Origin: Flavimobilis soli
Lineage (GTDB): Bacteria; Actinomycetota; Actinomycetes; Actinomycetales; Cellulomonadaceae
NCBI RefSeq assembly: GCF_002564025.1
Contig: NZ_PDJH01000001.1
Span: forward strand, 1,240,001 to 1,304,000
DNA length: 64,000 nucleotides
Direction: 5' to 3'
Shown: piece after piece, positions 50,301-60,364 of the stretch
Position numbering within the stretch: the stretch's first letter is position 1
Layout: every line of letters starts with the position of its first letter
Position numbers and translations under genes: made by a program
The notes under the pieces: model-generated
The model's input: only the letters and a program-made list of their open reading frames with translations
What the model was told of the DNA's origin: nothing
Database searches by the model: none

Positions 50301-53300
50301 CTACGGGCCGTCCTCCCCGTCGTCGGGCGGCGGGTCGGGCGCGGCCTTCGGCGTCACCGTGACGGTCGTCGTGGCCCAGTCGCTGGCCTTGTCCGCCGAG
50401 TTCACCGCGCGCACGCGGATGTCGTACTCCGCGCCGCCGTCAGACTCAGGCACCGTGAACGAGAACGTGCGCTGCGAACTTGCGACAGACCCTTCTGTCC
50501 AGAGGAGCGTGCCCTTCTTGCGGTAACCCCAGGTGAACTCCTTGAGCGGTGCGCCCCCGTCGTCCACGTGTGGGGTCCACGTCGCCGTCACACCGAGCTC
50601 GACGGGCGAAGAAGCGACGAGATCCGGCGCCTGAGGCGGATCGGGAGTCGTCGTGACGCTCGCGGTGGCGACCTTGCTGTCCCCGACCCCGTTTCTGGCG
50701 AACGCGGTGACCGTGATGACGCCGCGGTGCGAGTCCGTGCCGGTGGTGCCCTGCTCGCACCGTTCGGGCTTGCCCTCCTCCAGCACACATACCTTCAGGT
50801 CAGCCGGGGACCCGCCGTCGCTTCGCGCCCGGACGCTCCACCTGTAGCTGCGTCCGCCCGTGGCCTCAACCGTGACCTCGGGCGACTGCGGCACGGTCAC
50901 GACGCGGATGCCCTCGAGGCGGAGAGCCGACTCCGTCGGGGCGCACACGTTGCCGCCGCCCTCGACGATGCACGGGCGCACGGTCACGGCCGGCGAGGTG
51001 GCCTCGCTCGACTGGCCGCTCACCGTGACGGAGGTGCCCTCGACGCGCTGGCGCTCGGCGTCGCCGATGCGGACCCAGTAGAAGTCGACGCCCTTGCCGA
51101 CGCGGCCGGTGTTCGACGGCGGGTTCCACGAGTACCGCACCACGCCACCGCCGAAGTCGGCGCCGGTCGGGTTGGTCTGCACGACGGCGTCGCGCGTCGC
51201 GGCGCCCGGCGTCGCCCACGTGCGGGCCGAGATCGTCGCCGGGTCGGACGTCCCGGCACGGTTCGTCGCGACGACGGTGAACGTGTAGTCCTGCCCGTTG
51301 TTCACGGAGAAGGTCTCGCTCGACCGCGAGCCGTCACGCGTGCGGGACTCGCCGCCGGACATCGTGATCGTGTAGCCGCTGATCTTCGCGCCGTTCGGGT
51401 CGGCCCCGGACCACGAGACCGTGATCGTCCCGTCGCCCTGCTCCGTCTTGAGCGTCGGCGCCCCCGGACGCCCGGCAGGCGTCTCGGACGCGGCGGGGCT
51501 CCACGGGCTCCAGTTGCCCATCGAGTTGGTCGCGCGCACCTGGACGGAGTACGACGTGCCGTTGCGCAGGCCGGTGACGTCCCTGCTCGTCGTCGCCGAG
51601 GAGATGATCTGGTTCGCGCCCGAGCCGCCGATCACCTGGATCTCGTAGCCGGTGACGGGCAGCCCCTCGGAGCGCGGTTCCTTCCAGCTCACGCCGAGCG
51701 CCCCGTCCTTGAACTGGAGGGTGGGCGCGCTCGGCGCCTCGGGAGTGACCTCGAGACGCACCGGGTTCGACACGGGCGACTTCTCGGACCATCCGACGAC
51801 GTTGCGCGCCCGGACCGTGAACGTGTACTCGCGGTCGTACTCGAGGTTGCGCACCGTCAAGCGCGTGCCGACGGACCTGAGCACGGTGCCGTCGCTCACG
51901 GTCACCTCGTACTCGGTCACGGGCGGCGCGGAGAGGGGCGCGTCCCACGACAGGTCGATCGTCGGGCCGTCGCCCGCACGCGCGACGGGGCCCGACGGCG
52001 CGTCAGGCACCTCGGCGACCGTCACCGTGACGATGCCCTCGGCCTCACGCGTCGGCAGGTTCGTCACGTCCCGGACGCGGAACCGCACCTTCATCGTCCC
52101 GGTGGCCGTCGACGCCGGGGTGATCGAGAGCGAGCCACCCGAGACGGCCACCGTCCCCTGCCCGGCGACGACGTCCGCGCTCACGACGCGCAGCGGCTCG
52201 GGGGCGAACGGGTTGAAGGCACCGGTGAGCACGTTGACGGTGCTCGCGACGCCCGGGAGCGCGTCGATCGAGAAGTCCTGGACGCGCGGCGCCTGGCGGT
52301 CGCTCTGCGTGACGCGCACGTTCACGGCCTCGTCGAGGATGCCGCGGGCGCCGTAGGAGATCTGGATGCCCACCTTGCCGACCGTCTCGGGCTGCGCGGC
52401 CGTGCTCGCCTGGAGCGTGAGCACGGTGCCGTTGAGCGTCGCGGTCACGCCGGCGGGCGGGGGCGTCGTGATCTTGTACCCGTACAACGCCTGGCCGGGC
52501 GTCTCGCCCTCGGGCCCGCGCGTGACCGCGTCGAGGTCGAGGGAGATCGGCATGCCGCCCTGCGCGACGTCGAGCGTCGGCACGAGGAACTGCGGCGGGT
52601 AGTCCTCGGTCGCGTAGACCGTGATCGGGAGCGTGAGCACCTTGAAGCGCGCGTCGGACGCGCCCTGTGCGGCGTCCGTCACCTCGAAGGTGATCGACGC
52701 AGGGCCCGCGTAGGACGGGTCGGAGACGTAGCGCAGGGTGCGCTCGTCGACCGTGAGCGGCGAGCCGTCGGACCGCGTCGCGGAGACGCTGTCGGTGCTC
52801 GCCAGGCGCGCGGTGCGCCCCGGCCCCACCTGCACGAACTCGTCGAGGTCGATGAGCAGCTCTGCGCCCGAGGCGACGCGCAGCTCGCGCGCCTTGGGGC
52901 GCAGCACCGGCGGGAAGTCACCGAGGGCGGGCACCGTGATGAACGCGTACGACCCGACGCCGTCCGCCTCGGGGCGCGTGTTCGTCAGCAGGTACGGGAT
53001 GGTCCGGGCCGTGTCGCCGAGAGTCACGACGACCTGGTTCTCGGCGTCGACCCGGGCGATCGCGGCGTGGCTGCTCGGCACCGACACCGCGAGGTCCGTC
53101 AGCGGCCCGGACGGGTTCTCCGCGACGGCGAGCACGTCGACCTCGATCGTCGTCTTGCCGATCGTGTCGATCGCCGGGACGACGACGTCGCGCGCGACGG
53201 GCGGCTCGATCCGCGCGTCCTTGACGGAACGCACGGTCAGGACGGCGCTCGCACGGCCACCGAGGGCGTTGCCGACGGTGTACGGGATCGCCCAGACACC

Positions 53301-56300
53301 CTCGTCCTCGGGCGTCTGCACGACGATGCGGCGACCGGCGACGCTCGCCTCGATCCCCTCGGGCGGGGTGAAGGGGTCGACGATCGACAGCTCGCCGCCC
53401 GACGGGTCGACGTCGTTGGCGAGGACGCGCACCTCGATGCGCTCGCCGGGACGCACCTGGACCGTCTCGTCGCGCGCGACGATCGGCGGGCGCTCGTCGG
53501 TGCGCAGCGCGATGCCGACGCGGATCGTCGCGACGGAGCGCTGACCGACCCAGTCCTCGACCGCGTACGTGAACGTGTCGGTCCCGGACTCTCCCGGGAG
53601 CGCCTCGTACTCGAGATAGTCCGCGCCGACCGCGACGATGCGCCCCTTCGTGGGGGCGGACGCCTGGCCGAGCAGCGTGACGCCGTCGCCGTCGCGGTCG
53701 ATGCCGACGAGCGGCACGGAGATGCGCACGCTCTCGCCCTCGAACACGCGGGCGGTCAGGTCGAGCGGGCGGGCCGGCTCCTTCGTCGCACGGTCGGACG
53801 CGTGCACGTTGACCGTGAGCTTCGCCGTCGTGAGGTTGTCGTTCGAGTCGGCGACCTGGAACATCGCCGTCGCCCGGCCCGGGTTGGGGCCGGCCTGGTA
53901 CCGCAGCACGTCGCCGGAGACGAAGAGCAGGCCCTCGGACGGGGCCTCCGCGAGCTCGCGGACGAGCGTCATGTCGTCGCCGTCCGGGTCGAACGCGTCC
54001 TCGAGCACGGGGATCGTGACGACGCCGCCGGTGCGGACCGTGACCTCGACGTCTGGCACGACCGGCGGGCGCTGCGTCGCGCTCGGGTCCGTCGGGATGA
54101 CGAGGATCTCGCCGCGCGCCGTCTCGGGCCCGTTCGAGACGACGTACTCGATCGTCTCGGGTCCTCCGAGCGAGCGCTCGGCCGAGATCCGGAGCTGGCG
54201 GTGGTTGATGACGCCGAGCCGCAGGTCGGAGCCGGAGCCCGCCGTCGCGGACACGAGGACGAGGACCGAGCCGTTCGGGTCGGTGTCGTTCGCGAGCGGG
54301 TCGATCGTCACCTCGCCGCCGAGCGGCAGCAGGGCGATGTCGCGCACGGCGACCGGCGGGAGGATCTTCTCGGGGACGGCGACGACGTCGATCCGCGCGA
54401 GGCGCGCGGCCTGCTGCGTCCCTGCGGTCACGACGACCGGCACGTAGTACGTGCCCGTCACCGACGAGCGGAAGGTGAACGTCCCTGCTGAGGTGTCGGC
54501 GACGACCTCCGTGCCCTCGACGGCCTCGACCGCAGCGAGGCGCGCCGGCTCGCTCGTCACGTTGCGGACCGACGCGAGCACGTCGACCGTGATGAGCTCG
54601 CCCTGGCGGGCGGTCGCGTGGATCGGCTCGATGACCGGCGGCACCGTGCCGGGCGCGCGGATATCGACGTAGACCTCACCCTTGACCTGGTCCTCGCCGT
54701 CGCTCACGGTCACGCGGACCGTGCGGCGGCCCAGCTCGGCGCCCGTCGCGTCGAAGCGCAGGATGCCGTCGAGCCGCGCCCGCACCGTCCCCGAGCCCGA
54801 GACGACCGACGCGCCCACGAGCTGCAGGTCGTCGCCGTCCGGGTCGGTGAAGGACGCGAGCACGTCCGCGCGCAGCGACGCGCCCGCCTCGACGGTGAAC
54901 GTCGGGCGGCGGTCCTGCACCGGGGCCGAGTTCGTGCCGCTCGGCACGACGGTCAGCGTCACGGTCGTGGTCTGCGGGACGTTGCCCGCGCGGCCGTCCG
55001 ACACGGAGTACGTGAAGTCGACCGAACCGGTCGCTCCCGGCTGGACGGTGAGCTGCAGGGCCCGCCCGCCGTACACGGGCTCGATCGTGCCGAAGGCTGC
55101 GGGGATCTCGTCGATCTCCGTGATCGTCAGGACGCCGCACTCGATCGACACGTCGTTGTTGAGGACCTGCAGGATGGTCGTGCGGCCCGCGCGGACGCCG
55201 TACTTGTCCGGCCGCGGCTGCGGCGTCGACGTCTGCTCCTTGCACTCCTCGAGGGTGTCCGTCGTGGACTCGACCTCGTCGGTGGTCTTCTCCTCGTCGC
55301 GGGACTCCTCCTCGCGATCGATCGTGTCCCAGTCGGGACGGTGCATCGTCGGGACGTCCGCCGGCAGCCAGACCATGCCCTCGCGCACGTCGTTGAGCGC
55401 GATGACGTTCCGGTTGGTACGGAAGCGCAGCTCGGTCGCGCCGTCGACCCCCGTGAGGGCCTCGATCTGCGGCTCGTCGCCGCCGCAGCTGCGCAGGTAG
55501 CTGCCCGACGGCGAGGACCACGCGCCGTACTCGCAGCCGCCCAGGAACACGGGCGCGGCCGGGGTGCCCGCCGCGCCTGTCGGCACGTCGCTCACGTCGC
55601 CGCCCTCGAGCGAGACGCGCACGAGGCCGCTCGTCGAGCCGAGGAGCACGCGGTCGTGCGCGGGCCCGGGCTGCTGGAGCGTGACCGCGCCCTGCGCCGA
55701 GAGGTCCGCGACCCAGCCCTCCGCGTGGAGGCGCCCCGCCGCGAGCACGGCGATCTTGTCGCCGACCGCGGTCGCGGCCTCGGGCACGACGCCCTTGGCG
55801 TCCTCGAGCTCCGGCCCCTCGGTGACGACCTTCTGGCCGTCGACGACCTCGACGCGCGTCACCTTGCCTGTCGTCGGGTCGAACGCGAGCACCACGCCCG
55901 ACTTCGTCACGACCGCGACCGCGCCGGCGCCGAGCGTCGCGTCGGCCGCGCCCGGGTCGAGCGACATGCCGGCGAGCGCCGAGAAGGCGGAGACCCACAG
56001 CTCACCGTCCGGCGACGTCACCGCGACAGTCCCGGCGTCCATCGCGACCGTCGCGTCCGCAGGGAGCACGACAGGCGTGCTGAGCGAGACCGTCGCCGGG
56101 TCGACGACCGTCGCGGTGCCGGCCTCGACGAGGAGGACGTCAGCGCCGGACTGCAGCACGTCGAACTGGTCGCGGTTGGCGACCACCCCGCCGTTGAGCT
56201 CCTTGATCTGGGCGTTGAACCGGCCGAGCTTCTGCGACGTCTTCGCGGTGATCCACACCGAGCCGTCGTGCAGGTCGACCTGCGCGACCTTGACACCAGG

Positions 56301-56429
56301 GTTGACGAAGGCGAGCACGACGAGGAGCGCTGGCACGACGGCCGCAGCGACCGTCGTCATCCAGCGCCGCCCTGAGCGGTCCGGGCCGCCAGCAGCCTTC
56401 TGGAGCGTCGATGCGCGGGTACGACTCAT
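50301..56429 (-). CDS. Giant Ig-like/fibronectin type III surface protein
   Basis: A 2042-residue bitopic protein. A short basic cytoplasmic N-terminus precedes a helix (TTVAAAVVPALLVVLAFV, about 25-42). Residues ~45-330 are beta-rich with propeller-like repeats (VAQVDLHDGSVWITAKTSQK, ...WVADLSAQGAVTLQ). An acidic linker (REEESRDEEKTTDEVESTTD) follows, then about ten cadherin/Ig-like repeats with motifs such as ASFTDPDGDDLQL, DVLANDVDPSGG and FTYAVEDW, whose DPDGD turns suggest calcium binding. The C-terminal ~550 residues hold about six FN3 domains (PSAPTLQFKDGALGVSW, PGAPTLKTEQGDGTITVSW). It ends Pro/Asp-rich (PPPDDGEDGP) with no sortase motif. ATG 56429 follows GAAGAA and lies 10 bp after the kinase stop. 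Confidence 0.88.
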   Translation of the reverse strand: MSRTRASTLQKAAGGPDRSGRRWMTTVAAAVVPALLVVLAFVNPGVKVAQVDLHDGSVWITAKTSQKLGRFNAQIKELNGGVVANRDQFDVLQSGADVLLVEAGTATVVDPATVSLSTPVVLPADATVAMDAGTVAVTSPDGELWVSAFSALAGMSLDPGAADATLGAGAVAVVTKSGVVLAFDPTTGKVTRVEVVDGQKVVTEGPELEDAKGVVPEAATAVGDKIAVLAAGRLHAEGWVADLSAQGAVTLQQPGPAHDRVLLGSTSGLVRVSLEGGDVSDVPTGAAGTPAAPVFLGGCEYGAWSSPSGSYLRSCGGDEPQIEALTGVDGATELRFRTNRNVIALNDVREGMVWLPADVPTMHRPDWDTIDREEESRDEEKTTDEVESTTDTLEECKEQTSTPQPRPDKYGVRAGRTTILQVLNNDVSIECGVLTITEIDEIPAAFGTIEPVYGGRALQLTVQPGATGSVDFTYSVSDGRAGNVPQTTTVTLTVVPSGTNSAPVQDRRPTFTVEAGASLRADVLASFTDPDGDDLQLVGASVVSGSGTVRARLDGILRFDATGAELGRRTVRVTVSDGEDQVKGEVYVDIRAPGTVPPVIEPIHATARQGELITVDVLASVRNVTSEPARLAAVEAVEGTEVVADTSAGTFTFRSSVTGTYYVPVVVTAGTQQAARLARIDVVAVPEKILPPVAVRDIALLPLGGEVTIDPLANDTDPNGSVLVLVSATAGSGSDLRLGVINHRQLRISAERSLGGPETIEYVVSNGPETARGEILVIPTDPSATQRPPVVPDVEVTVRTGGVVTIPVLEDAFDPDGDDMTLVRELAEAPSEGLLFVSGDVLRYQAGPNPGRATAMFQVADSNDNLTTAKLTVNVHASDRATKEPARPLDLTARVFEGESVRISVPLVGIDRDGDGVTLLGQASAPTKGRIVAVGADYLEYEALPGESGTDTFTYAVEDWVGQRSVATIRVGIALRTDERPPIVARDETVQVRPGERIEVRVLANDVDPSGGELSIVDPFTPPEGIEASVAGRRIVVQTPEDEGVWAIPYTVGNALGGRASAVLTVRSVKDARIEPPVARDVVVPAIDTIGKTTIEVDVLAVAENPSGPLTDLAVSVPSSHAAIARVDAENQVVVTLGDTARTIPYLLTNTRPEADGVGSYAFITVPALGDFPPVLRPKARELRVASGAELLIDLDEFVQVGPGRTARLASTDSVSATRSDGSPLTVDERTLRYVSDPSYAGPASITFEVTDAAQGASDARFKVLTLPITVYATEDYPPQFLVPTLDVAQGGMPISLDLDAVTRGPEGETPGQALYGYKITTPPPAGVTATLNGTVLTLQASTAAQPETVGKVGIQISYGARGILDEAVNVRVTQSDRQAPRVQDFSIDALPGVASTVNVLTGAFNPFAPEPLRVVSADVVAGQGTVAVSGGSLSITPASTATGTMKVRFRVRDVTNLPTREAEGIVTVTVAEVPDAPSGPVARAGDGPTIDLSWDAPLSAPPVTEYEVTVSDGTVLRSVGTRLTVRNLEYDREYTFTVRARNVVGWSEKSPVSNPVRLEVTPEAPSAPTLQFKDGALGVSWKEPRSEGLPVTGYEIQVIGGSGANQIISSATTSRDVTGLRNGTSYSVQVRATNSMGNWSPWSPAASETPAGRPGAPTLKTEQGDGTITVSWSGADPNGAKISGYTITMSGGESRTRDGSRSSETFSVNNGQDYTFTVVATNRAGTSDPATISARTWATPGAATRDAVVQTNPTGADFGGGVVRYSWNPPSNTGRVGKGVDFYWVRIGDAERQRVEGTSVTVSGQSSEATSPAVTVRPCIVEGGGNVCAPTESALRLEGIRVVTVPQSPEVTVEATGGRSYRWSVRARSDGGSPADLKVCVLEEGKPERCEQGTTGTDSHRGVITVTAFARNGVGDSKVATASVTTTPDPPQAPDLVASSPVELGVTATWTPHVDDGGAPLKEFTWGYRKKGTLLWTEGSVASSQRTFSFTVPESDGGAEYDIRVRAVNSADKASDWATTTVTVTPKAAPDPPPDDGEDGP

Positions 56430-56439
56430 GATTCTTCGC

Positions 56440-58029
56440 TCATGGGTAGCACGCCCTCGCGGGACGTGTCGACACACGCCCGTCGGTCCTCACGACCGAG
56501 ACCTCGATGCACACGGAGTCTTCGCCCTCGGGGATCTCCACCGTCGCCGAGCCCGACACCGTCACCTGCCGCTCGTCGCCCCCGTCGATGCCCCACAGGT
56601 ACCGGTCGCCCTCCTGCGGGTCAGGGTTCACCCACGAGAACAGCACCGTGCGCCCGCCGCTCGACGCCGCGACGACGTTGGTCGGCACGGGCACCACGGA
56701 GGAGTCGACGGTCGTCGCCGACGGCGTGGGGGACGACGTCGTCGGGCCCGTGCGCGGCTCCCCCGTGGAGAGCAGCGCCGCTGTCACGAGAACACCCACG
56801 ACGACGACCGCGGACGCGCCGACGCCGATGCGCCGCCACGTGCGGCTGCGCGCCTCCGCCGAGCCTGCCGCCGTCTCGCCCTGCGCGTCGACGACGCTCG
56901 CGCCGAGCGCGTGCCGTCCCGTCGCCGGCTGCCGCGCCCCCTCGGGCAGCGGCGGCGGCGCGAGGTACGTCGGCACGGGAGATGCCAGCACGGGCGGAGC
57001 CGTGTCGACCTCGATCGACGACGCCGCCGTCGGCGCGCTCGCCGTGCTCGACACCGTCGGGGGCTGCACCGGGTCGATGCTCGTGATCGGGCGCAGCCGA
57101 GTGACCTCGCCCTCGGCGAGCCCCTGGACGGGCGCGCGCACGACCTTGCGCTCGAGGTCCTCCGGGACGTCGATCTGCGTGACGGTCAGACCCATCGACC
57201 GCTCGACCTGCTGGAGCGCCTGCGCGACGGCGAACGCCGTCGGGTAGCGGCGCGCGGGGTCCTTGCTCATGGTCCGCGCGAGCAGCGCCTGGAGGCCCGC
57301 GGGCACGTCGTCTCGGTCGATGTTCGGCAGCGGGCTGCGCTCGATGCGGTTGATCAGGTCCGCAGGACCGTTGGGCTGGCCCGGAACCTCGAACGGCGAC
57401 CGGCCCGCGAGCATCGAGTAGATCGTCGCGCCCAGCGAGTAGACGTCGCCGCGCACGTCGCCCTGCGGGTCCTCCGCGAGGAGCTCCGGCGGCGACCACG
57501 GGATCGACATGCCCGTGCCGGCGGCGCTGTCGCCGCCCATCGTCGCCGCGATGCCGAAGTCCGTGAGCGCCGGGTAGCCGTAGTCCGTCGTCAGGATGTT
57601 CGCCGGCTTGATGTCGCGGTGCAGGATGCCCAGGCGGTGCGCCGCCTCGATCGCAGACGCGAGACGCACGCCCGTGCGCAGCGCCTCCGTGACCGTGATC
57701 CGCTCCGAGCGGTAGCGCGAGCCCAGGCCGGGGCGGGAGCAGTACTCCATGACGAGGAAGGGACGCCCGTCGGCCGCGATGTCGGCGTGGTGGATCGTCA
57801 CGATCGACGGGTGGTGCGAGAGCTGCGCCATGAGGTTCGCCTCGACGAAGAACCGCTCGCGCGTCGCCTCGTCGATCGAGCTCGCGAGCAGCACCTTGAC
57901 CGCGACCGAGCGCTGCGGCAGGTCCTGGCGGTACTCGAAGACGTCGGCGAAGCCACCGAGCCCGAGCAGGCGGACGTACTCGAAGCCCGGGATCGTGGGC
58001 GGCGTCGACGCCTCCCGACGCGCCCGCAT
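56440..58029 (-). CDS. Membrane Ser/Thr protein kinase (PknB-type) with short extracellular domain
   Basis: A 529-residue Hanks-type kinase. The cytoplasmic kinase domain has GLGGFADVFEYR, Lys in VAVKVLLA (about 45), HRDIKPANIL (about 137) and DFG (157-159), so it appears active. A Pro/Ala/Thr-rich juxtamembrane linker (~280-400) leads to one helix (GASAVVVVGVLVTAALLS). The outer part has about 110 residues, FN3-like with VLFSWVNPD and a pair of cysteines (VCIEV, RACYP). ATG 58029 overlaps the FHA gene stop by one base. It is the likely partner of the adjacent phosphatase and FHA proteins. Confidence 0.93.
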   Translation of the reverse strand: MRARREASTPPTIPGFEYVRLLGLGGFADVFEYRQDLPQRSVAVKVLLASSIDEATRERFFVEANLMAQLSHHPSIVTIHHADIAADGRPFLVMEYCSRPGLGSRYRSERITVTEALRTGVRLASAIEAAHRLGILHRDIKPANILTTDYGYPALTDFGIAATMGGDSAAGTGMSIPWSPPELLAEDPQGDVRGDVYSLGATIYSMLAGRSPFEVPGQPNGPADLINRIERSPLPNIDRDDVPAGLQALLARTMSKDPARRYPTAFAVAQALQQVERSMGLTVTQIDVPEDLERKVVRAPVQGLAEGEVTRLRPITSIDPVQPPTVSSTASAPTAASSIEVDTAPPVLASPVPTYLAPPPLPEGARQPATGRHALGASVVDAQGETAAGSAEARSRTWRRIGVGASAVVVVGVLVTAALLSTGEPRTGPTTSSPTPSATTVDSSVVPVPTNVVAASSGGRTVLFSWVNPDPQEGDRYLWGIDGGDERQVTVSGSATVEIPEGEDSVCIEVSVVRTDGRVSTRPARACYP

Positions 58030-59495
58030 CAGGAACGCACCACCCGGAACGTCACTCCGTCGCCGATGTCGACCGTCGCGTCAGGGCCGATCTCGATCGG
58101 AACGCCGGGGCGCACGCGCTGCGGCGCCTGGCCCCGCGCGTGCAGCACGACACCGTTCGTCGAGTCGAGGTCCGTGACGAAGACCCGCTGCCCCTCCTGG
58201 ACGACCTGCGCGTGCGTGCGGGAGATGTCGTGGTGCGGGCTCGACACCGTCACGAGACGCGGCAGGTCCCGGTTCGCGACGCGGCTGACCACCGGCGCGC
58301 GCCCGATCAGCACGGCGCGGTCGAGCGTCACGACGAGGCCGCTCGACATGACGAGCTTCGCGGGCGCGAACTCGGTCGGGACCGCGAACGGGCCCGGCAC
58401 CTGCGGGTGCGCCCAGCTCGACAGCGAGCGGCGGATCTCGACGAGGTCCGAGCTGAGGATCGTCTCGCCGTCGTGGTCCTCGACGGCGCGGACCCGGGAG
58501 CCGGCAGGGCGTGTCGCCGGAGCGGGCTGGGCCGAGGGTGCCGTCGGCACGGCCGACGTCGGCTGCTGCGGCGCGGCCGGCGCCGCGAGCCTCGGCTGGG
58601 TGTGCTCGGGCGGCGACGTGTGCTCCGGCGGGACGGTCTGCTCGGCCGGCGCCGTGGCCTCCGTCGGCGGGTGCAGGTACTGCGGCTGCGGGGTCGGCGG
58701 GGCCGGGACCGGCGGCACGGTCCCCGCAGGGCTGGCCGCGGACGCGCTCGCGCCGGTCGGCTCGGACGCGCGGTCGACGCGCAGGCGCGTGACCTCGACG
58801 TCGTCCTCCGCCGGGGGCGCCGCCGAACCCGCGCGCACGCGCGTGAGCTCGACGTCCTCGAACGACGACGCCGCAGCCTCGTCGCGCACGCGCGCGGCGG
58901 CGACGTCCTGCCGCACCTGCGCCGAGACCGTGAGGATCGTGTCACCGTACAGCTCCTCCTCGAGCTCCGCGTCCGCGGCAGCCGCCGCCCCGCCGATCGA
59001 GCTCGCCGGGAGCGACACCCGCAGGTGCACGGTCACGCACGCAGCCGGCACGACACCCGCGAGCGCCGCGTAGCCGGTCCCGCGCCGAGCGGTCGCGCCC
59101 TCGGGCGCGTCAGCGGCTGCACGGACCGTGAACTCGTCGACGTCCGCCCACTCGACGCCGACCCACGGCACGTCCGACGCACCGGCCGCGCGCAGGTGCG
59201 AGTCCTCGCCGACGACGGTCGACGAGTCGAGCGCGCGCCCGCCCACGGCCTCGAGCTCGACGGCGCCGCGCAGGTACGCGCGCACGATCGGCCCGGACAT
59301 CTCGACGAGCCCGAACGCCCCCTGCGAACGGCTGCCCGTGAGCAGCGGCAGGAGCGCGTCCATGCCCTCGCCCGCACGCAGGACGTCCCACACGGCATCG
59401 AGGACGGAAGGCAGCGTGCCCTCGGGCAGGAGCGCGACGCAGCCCTCGGCCACGACGGCGACCCCGGGCCCCGGGAGGTAGCGAGGGACGATCAT
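58029..59495 (-). CDS. FHA domain protein
   Basis: A 488-residue cytoplasmic protein. An N-terminal ~170-residue region of unrecognised fold (MIVPRYLPGPGVAVVAEGCV) is followed by acidic segments that twice repeat the pattern EDVELTRVRA / DDVEVTRLRV, with Thr residues resembling kinase acceptor sites. A long Pro/Ala/Thr linker follows. The FHA domain at ~395-485 has VLIGRAP, SPHHDISRTHAQV and DLDSTNGVVL, the phosphothreonine-binding loop residues. ATG 59495 overlaps the PP2C stop as ATGA. It should bind phosphothreonine on itself or a partner. Confidence 0.9.
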   Translation of the reverse strand: MIVPRYLPGPGVAVVAEGCVALLPEGTLPSVLDAVWDVLRAGEGMDALLPLLTGSRSQGAFGLVEMSGPIVRAYLRGAVELEAVGGRALDSSTVVGEDSHLRAAGASDVPWVGVEWADVDEFTVRAAADAPEGATARRGTGYAALAGVVPAACVTVHLRVSLPASSIGGAAAAADAELEEELYGDTILTVSAQVRQDVAAARVRDEAAASSFEDVELTRVRAGSAAPPAEDDVEVTRLRVDRASEPTGASASAASPAGTVPPVPAPPTPQPQYLHPPTEATAPAEQTVPPEHTSPPEHTQPRLAAPAAPQQPTSAVPTAPSAQPAPATRPAGSRVRAVEDHDGETILSSDLVEIRRSLSSWAHPQVPGPFAVPTEFAPAKLVMSSGLVVTLDRAVLIGRAPVVSRVANRDLPRLVTVSSPHHDISRTHAQVVQEGQRVFVTDLDSTNGVVLHARGQAPQRVRPGVPIEIGPDATVDIGDGVTFRVVRS

Positions 59496-60352
59496 CGCGA
59501 CCCGCCCTCGTCCCCGCGCGGGACCGTGCTGCCGTGCAGCTCCTCGTCCCACGCCGCGCCGTCGGGCCCGTGCAGCGGCCTCCGGTCGGCGTCCTCGACC
59601 CGGCCGCGCGTGATCGTCGCGTCCTCGGCGGGCAGGCCGCCCGCGAGCGCGACGACGTCGACGACGACGACCGTCACGTTGTCCCGGCCGCCGCTCTCGA
59701 CCGCAGCGCCGACGAGCCAGTCCGCAGCGACCTGCGGGTCGTCGAACGAGCGCAGGCCGTGCTCGATCGTCGCGTCCGTCAGCTCCGTCGTCAGGCCGTC
59801 CGAGCACAGCAGGAAACGGTCCGCCGTCGAGACGGGCAGGAGCCAGTAGTCCGGCTCCGGCATGGACCCGGTGCCGACGGCGCGCGTGATGACGTGCCGC
59901 TCCGGGTGGTTGCGCGCCGTCTGGCTGTCGATCTCACCCGAGTCGAGCAGCTCCTGCACGACCGAGTGGTCGACCGAGATCTGCTCGAGGCCTCCCTCGC
60001 CGAGGCGGTACACGCGCGAGTCGCCGACGTTGAAGACGAGCCAGTACTCGCCGTCGTCGATCACCGTCAGGGCCGCCCCCGCGACGGTCGTCCCGCCCGT
60101 GCGGTCGCCGAGCGCCTCACGCATGCGACCCGCCGCACGCATGATCGCCTCGTGGACCTGCTCGGTCGTCGCGTACTCGTGACCGATGAGCGCCGTGAAC
60201 TCGTCGACCACGACACGGCTCGCGACGTTGCCCGCGTCGTGACCGCCCATGCCGTCAGCGACGAGGAACACCGGCGGGTAGGCCAGCAGCGAGTCCTCGT
60301 TGATCGACCGGACGAGCCCTTGGTCGGTCGCGGAGCCCCAGAGTGTGCGCAC
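59492..60352 (-). CDS. PP2C-family Ser/Thr protein phosphatase
   Basis: A 286-residue metal-dependent phosphatase, predicted to reverse the adjacent kinase. Metal-binding motifs are present: RSINEDSLLAY, FLVADGMGGHDAG, CSDGLTTEL and GGRDNVTVVVVDV. NVGDSRVYRL is the usual central motif. No membrane helix is seen, so it is cytoplasmic, unlike PstP. GTG 60352 starts the gene, 12 bp after the RDD-FHA stop. A ~35-residue charged tail follows the domain. Confidence 0.93.
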   Translation of the reverse strand: MRTLWGSATDQGLVRSINEDSLLAYPPVFLVADGMGGHDAGNVASRVVVDEFTALIGHEYATTEQVHEAIMRAAGRMREALGDRTGGTTVAGAALTVIDDGEYWLVFNVGDSRVYRLGEGGLEQISVDHSVVQELLDSGEIDSQTARNHPERHVITRAVGTGSMPEPDYWLLPVSTADRFLLCSDGLTTELTDATIEHGLRSFDDPQVAADWLVGAAVESGGRDNVTVVVVDVVALAGGLPAEDATITRGRVEDADRRPLHGPDGAAWDEELHGSTVPRGDEGGSR

Positions 60353-60364
60353 GGATCCCCCGGC

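Noticed and set aside
49338..54491. Very long plus-strand open frame (1717 codons)
   Set aside because: It is the shadow of MoxR and the giant Ig/FN3 gene; composition is Arg/Asp/Val-rich without recognisable domains.
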